Positions 61,331-64,000 of a stretch of DNA of 64,000 nucleotides are shown here, piece after piece. Within the stretch, counting starts at the first letter, position 1, and each line of letters starts with the position of its first letter. A model generated the notes under the pieces. It saw only the letters and a list, made by a program, of their open reading frames with translations. It ran no database searches and had not been told where the DNA came from. The position numbers and the translations under genes are program-made. The stretch comes from Ruaniaceae bacterium KH17 (GTDB lineage Bacteria; Actinomycetota; Actinomycetes; Actinomycetales; Actinomycetaceae): positions 44,474-108,473 of the forward strand of contig FZQV01000004.1 in the NCBI GenBank assembly GCA_900199505.1, read 5' to 3'.

Positions 61331-63331
61331 CTAGTCACCTTTGCCTGCGCCGAGCCCTTCGGCGATCGCGTTCATCACGGAACCGTCAGCAAGCGTTGTC
61401 ACATCACCCACGGGCCGGTTCTCCGCCACATCACGCAACAGGCGCCGCATGATCTTCCCGGAGCGCGTCTTCGGAACCTCGGAGACCACAAGGATCGTGC
61501 GCGGCGTGGCAAACGGACCAATCTCGCGCCGCACCTGCTTCCGGAGCTCCTGTGCCACTTCCTCGCCTGTGGCCTGGGCCCCATCGCCGTCGGACCGGAC
61601 GACGACGAAGGCCACCACCGCCTGGCCGGTGGTCTCGTCGGAGGCACCCACCACGGCCGCCTCTGCCACCCACGGGTGCGAGACGAGCGCATGCTCGAGT
61701 TCGGTAGTGGAGAGCCGGTGGCCCGAAACGTTCATGACGTCGTCGACCCGGCCCATCAGCCAGATCTCGCCATCGATGTCCTTCTTCGCGCCATCGCCCG
61801 CAAAGTACATGCCATCGAACTGGTTCCAGTAGGTCTTCCGGTAGCGCTTCCGGTCACCCCAAATGCCGCGTAGCATCGAGGGCCACGGTTCGCGGATCAC
61901 GAGGTAACCACCTTCACCGTTGGAGACGGATCGCCCCGTGTCGTCGACGACGTCGGCCACCACACCCGGCAGGGGAGCGTGGGCACACCCTGGCTTCGTG
62001 GCGGTCACTCCGGGAAGAGGTGAGATCATGATCGCGCCGGTTTCTGTCTGCCACCAGGTGTCCACAACGGGACAACGGTTTCCTCCGATCACACGGCGGT
62101 ACCACATCCACGCCTCAGGGTTGATCGGTTCACCCACCGAGCCGAGCAGGCGCAGCGAGCTCAAATCGTACTGGTCCGGGATCGCCTCGCCCCACTTCAT
62201 GCAGGTGCGAATCGCGGTGGGAGCGGTGTAGAGAATCGTCACGCGATACTTCTCGACAATCTCCCACCAGCGTCCCTCGTGCGGCGCATTCGGGACACCT
62301 TCATAGAGCACCTGGGTGGCGCCGTTAATCATCGGGCCGTAGACGATGTACGAGTGGCCGGTCACCCAGCCGACGTCCGCAGTGCACCAGTACACATCCG
62401 TTTCCGGCTTCAGATCGAACACCTGCTTGTGGCTGGTCATCGCCTGCGTCAGGTAGCCGCCGGTCGTGTGGAAGAGGCCCTTCGGTGTACCCGTGGTGCC
62501 CGAGGTGTAGAGAATGAAAAGCGGATGCTCGGCGTCAACCCACTCCGGCTCGTGCTGGGCGGGCTGGGGGTCCACGACGTCGTGCCACCACAGGTCGCGG
62601 CCCTCCACCCAGGCGGTGTCTTGGCCGGTGCGGCGCACCACGAGCACGTTCGTGACGGACTCCGCGGGCTTGTCGTGGTTCTCGCTCGGAACAAGTGCGG
62701 CATCCACGAGCGGCTTGAGAGCGAGATGAGCACCCCTGCGGTTCCCGCCGTCCGCCGTAATCACCAGCTTCGCTTCGGCGTCATCGATCCGTTGGCGCAG
62801 GCTTTCGGCACTGAAGCCGCCGAACACGACCGAGTGGATCGCACCGATTCGCGCACACGCCAGCATGGCGACGACGGCCTCGGGTATCTGGGGGAGATAG
62901 ATTGCCACTCGATCGCCCTTGCGGACACCAAGGCTGAGCAAACCGTTCGCCGCCTTCTGCACGCGCTCGTACATGTCGTTGTAGGTCAGAGTCTGGGTGT
63001 CACCGGGCTCGCCCTCGAAGTAGAAGGCAACGCGATCGCCTCGGCCCTTGCGGACATGCTTGTCGACGGCGTTGTCGCAGGCGTTGAGGGTGCCATCGTG
63101 GAACCAGCGAGCGAAGGGCGCATCGGACCAATCGAGGACCTCTGTGAACGGTATCTTCCATTGCAATTGCAACGCTTGCTCACGCCAATAGGCGAGGCGA
63201 TCGACCTCGGCCTTCTTGTACTCGTAGGCGGTTGCGTTGGCGTGAACGGCGAAACTCACCAGGGGTGAAAACGTGCGCGTTTCTGTGTGCAAGTTCTCGA
63301 GGGTAGGCGTACCGTGTGCGTGGTGATCCAT
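61331..63331 (-). CDS. acs: Acetyl-CoA synthetase (AMP-forming)
   Basis: 666 residues. The P-loop [19 protein letters not shown] lies near residue 280, [16 protein letters not shown] is the acetate-pocket and A5 block, [20 protein letters not shown] the hinge region, and the catalytic lysine is K626 in [10 protein letters not shown], a usual site of control by acetylation. It makes acetyl-CoA from acetate and ATP. The N terminus carries a short His-rich start. The mRNA is probably leaderless (see promoter). Confidence 0.96.
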   Translation of the reverse strand: MDHHAHGTPTLENLHTETRTFSPLVSFAVHANATAYEYKKAEVDRLAYWREQALQLQWKIPFTEVLDWSDAPFARWFHDGTLNACDNAVDKHVRKGRGDRVAFYFEGEPGDTQTLTYNDMYERVQKAANGLLSLGVRKGDRVAIYLPQIPEAVVAMLACARIGAIHSVVFGGFSAESLRQRIDDAEAKLVITADGGNRRGAHLALKPLVDAALVPSENHDKPAESVTNVLVVRRTGQDTAWVEGRDLWWHDVVDPQPAQHEPEWVDAEHPLFILYTSGTTGTPKGLFHTTGGYLTQAMTSHKQVFDLKPETDVYWCTADVGWVTGHSYIVYGPMINGATQVLYEGVPNAPHEGRWWEIVEKYRVTILYTAPTAIRTCMKWGEAIPDQYDLSSLRLLGSVGEPINPEAWMWYRRVIGGNRCPVVDTWWQTETGAIMISPLPGVTATKPGCAHAPLPGVVADVVDDTGRSVSNGEGGYLVIREPWPSMLRGIWGDRKRYRKTYWNQFDGMYFAGDGAKKDIDGEIWLMGRVDDVMNVSGHRLSTTELEHALVSHPWVAEAAVVGASDETTGQAVVAFVVVRSDGDGAQATGEEVAQELRKQVRREIGPFATPRTILVVSEVPKTRSGKIMRRLLRDVAENRPVGDVTTLADGSVMNAIAEGLGAGKGD

Positions 63332-63356
63332 GACACAAGATTAGGACTTTCGTCCT
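63331..63356 (-). promoter_or_regulatory. acs leaderless promoter with an inverted repeat
   Basis: On the minus strand TAATCT (63338-63343) lies 6 nt before the acs ATG. Next to it upstream is the inverted repeat AGGAC-TTTC-GTCCT (63343-63356), in the spacer between -10 and the expected -35, a place where a repressor would act. The regulator is unknown. Confidence 0.5.
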
Positions 63357-63455
63357 TTTCACGCATGCCACGTCCGTCCTTGTGCAGCTTTGCCCGTGCA
63401 CGGATAACATTTAGGTGATTTGCAACCCGCGCAATGACAAAGGAGACGTCCCGCC

Positions 63456-64000
63456 ATGAGTTCCGCAATTGATGCCATTCTCTCGTCCATTCCCATCGAC
63501 CAGGTCGCGCAACAGGTGGGCCTCTCCGCCGATGATGCGACGCCCGCGATCACCAACGCGCTCGGCGCGATCCTCGCCGGGATGGGTGCCAACGCCGCCG
63601 ATCCTAAGGGTGCCGCATCCCTCGAGAAGGCGCTGTCGCAGCATTCTGGTGACCTGCTCGACGGCGGTGTGAGCGTGGACTCGCTCGACACGGATGACGG
63701 CGGAAAGATCGTCAAGAACATCTTCGGAGACAACACCGATCAGGTTGCAGCCGCGCTCGGATCTACGGGGACGAGTGGCGGCACCTCCGTTTTCCAGAAG
63801 CTACTCCCGATCCTCGCGCCGGTGGCGATGGCGTGGCTCGCCAAGAACCTGTTTGGTGGCGGTTCGAACTCCGAGGCCCCGGCTCCGGCGCAGGCCGAGA
63901 GTAGCGGTGGTGGCCTCGGTGACCTGCTGGGGAGTGTGCTCGGCGGCGGCGCAACGCAGCAGCAGTCCTCCGGTGGCGGGCTCGGTGACCTCCTCGGTAG
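63456..64000 (+). CDS. DUF937 domain protein (3' end outside window)
   Basis: At least 181 residues; the frame is open to the right edge. AAAGGAG (63439-63445) stands 10 nt before ATG 63456. The protein begins MSSAIDAILSSIPIDQVAQQ and contains LSADDATPAITNALGAILAGM and IVKNIFGDNTDQVAAALG, the DUF937 pattern (YidB-like). A Gly/Ser/Gln-rich tail then repeats SGGGLGDLLG at least twice before the window ends. Function unknown. It is divergent from acs. Confidence 0.85.
   Translation, partial: MSSAIDAILSSIPIDQVAQQVGLSADDATPAITNALGAILAGMGANAADPKGAASLEKALSQHSGDLLDGGVSVDSLDTDDGGKIVKNIFGDNTDQVAAALGSTGTSGGTSVFQKLLPILAPVAMAWLAKNLFGGGSNSEAPAPAQAESSGGGLGDLLGSVLGGGATQQQSSGGGLGDLLG

Noticed and set aside
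1..64000. CRISPR array
   Set aside because: No regularly spaced direct repeats and no cas genes were seen.

Overview
The window is a high-GC actinobacterial chromosome segment, probably from the Actinomycetales (Actinomycetaceae-like). The evidence is the codon use, many GTG/TTG starts, frequent TANNNT boxes 6-7 nt before a start codon (leaderless mRNAs), a LexA box of the actinobacterial type, and gene order. thrS-HIT-pgsA-acyltransferase-pimA, yebC-ruvC-ruvA-ruvB-yajC-secD-secF-apt-rel, MBL-hisS-aspS and parA-scpA-scpB-rluB-cmk-der follow the order known from mycobacteria and relatives. The species cannot be named from sequence alone.

Layout. 1-2074: end of a sulfide:quinone-oxidoreductase-like flavoprotein, a TusE/DsrC-like protein and a DsrE2-like protein (sulfide or sulfane-sulfur handling). 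2123-9547: thrS and the phosphatidylinositol-mannoside block (HIT, pgsA, acyltransferase, pimA), a membrane protein, a PrsW-type protease and a Nudix hydrolase. 9588-18602: YebC, RuvCAB (ruvA behind a LexA box), YajC-SecD-SecF, Apt and bifunctional Rel. 18599-30620: a DUF349 protein, a metallo-beta-lactamase-fold hydrolase, HisS, two coupled dynamin-like GTPases, a DEAD-box helicase with a DbpA-type tail, an MFS transporter and AspS. 30922-39645: a GNAT protein, a rhodanese, ParA-ScpA-ScpB-RluB-TyrA-Cmk-PlsC and Der. 39656-40173: two small DUF2892-type membrane proteins behind a promoter whose spacer is a perfect palindrome of CsoR/CstR operator type.

40224-48907 is the accessory part. A tRNA-Pro gene is followed by a PD-(D/E)XK nuclease-like protein with two N-terminal repeats, then a complete type I restriction-modification operon (hsdM, a 31-codon coupling ORF, hsdS, hsdR). 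The operon ends in a translationally coupled coiled-coil membrane protein of unknown function. Base composition looks lower in GC here, which suggests transfer. No duplicated tRNA end was found on the far side.

48908-64000 returns to core-like genes: DUF523, the MetP/MetS methionine-alanine importer (MetS is a 57-residue protein), a DUF4031-HD fusion, a FrnE-like DsbA, an alpha/beta hydrolase, a second DEAD-box helicase, a TSUP (TauE/SafE) transporter, a FadH-like flavoenzyme, an acyltransferase/DUF6320 pair, DUF456, acetyl-CoA synthetase, and a DUF937 protein cut by the right edge.

Three families of dispersed intergenic repeats link distant gaps: a nested double palindrome (25564-25612 and 55752-55800), a GGTTTCG...CAACC REP-like element (49552-49583, half copy at 25519-25540), and a GTCATCCTGCGCGAAGC element (37992-38022, 49506-49524, diverged copy at 30624-30653 with a compensatory stem change). 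Sulfur-related genes recur across the window: the SQR/TusE/DsrE2 cluster, a rhodanese, the DUF2892 pair behind a CstR-like operator, and a TSUP exporter.
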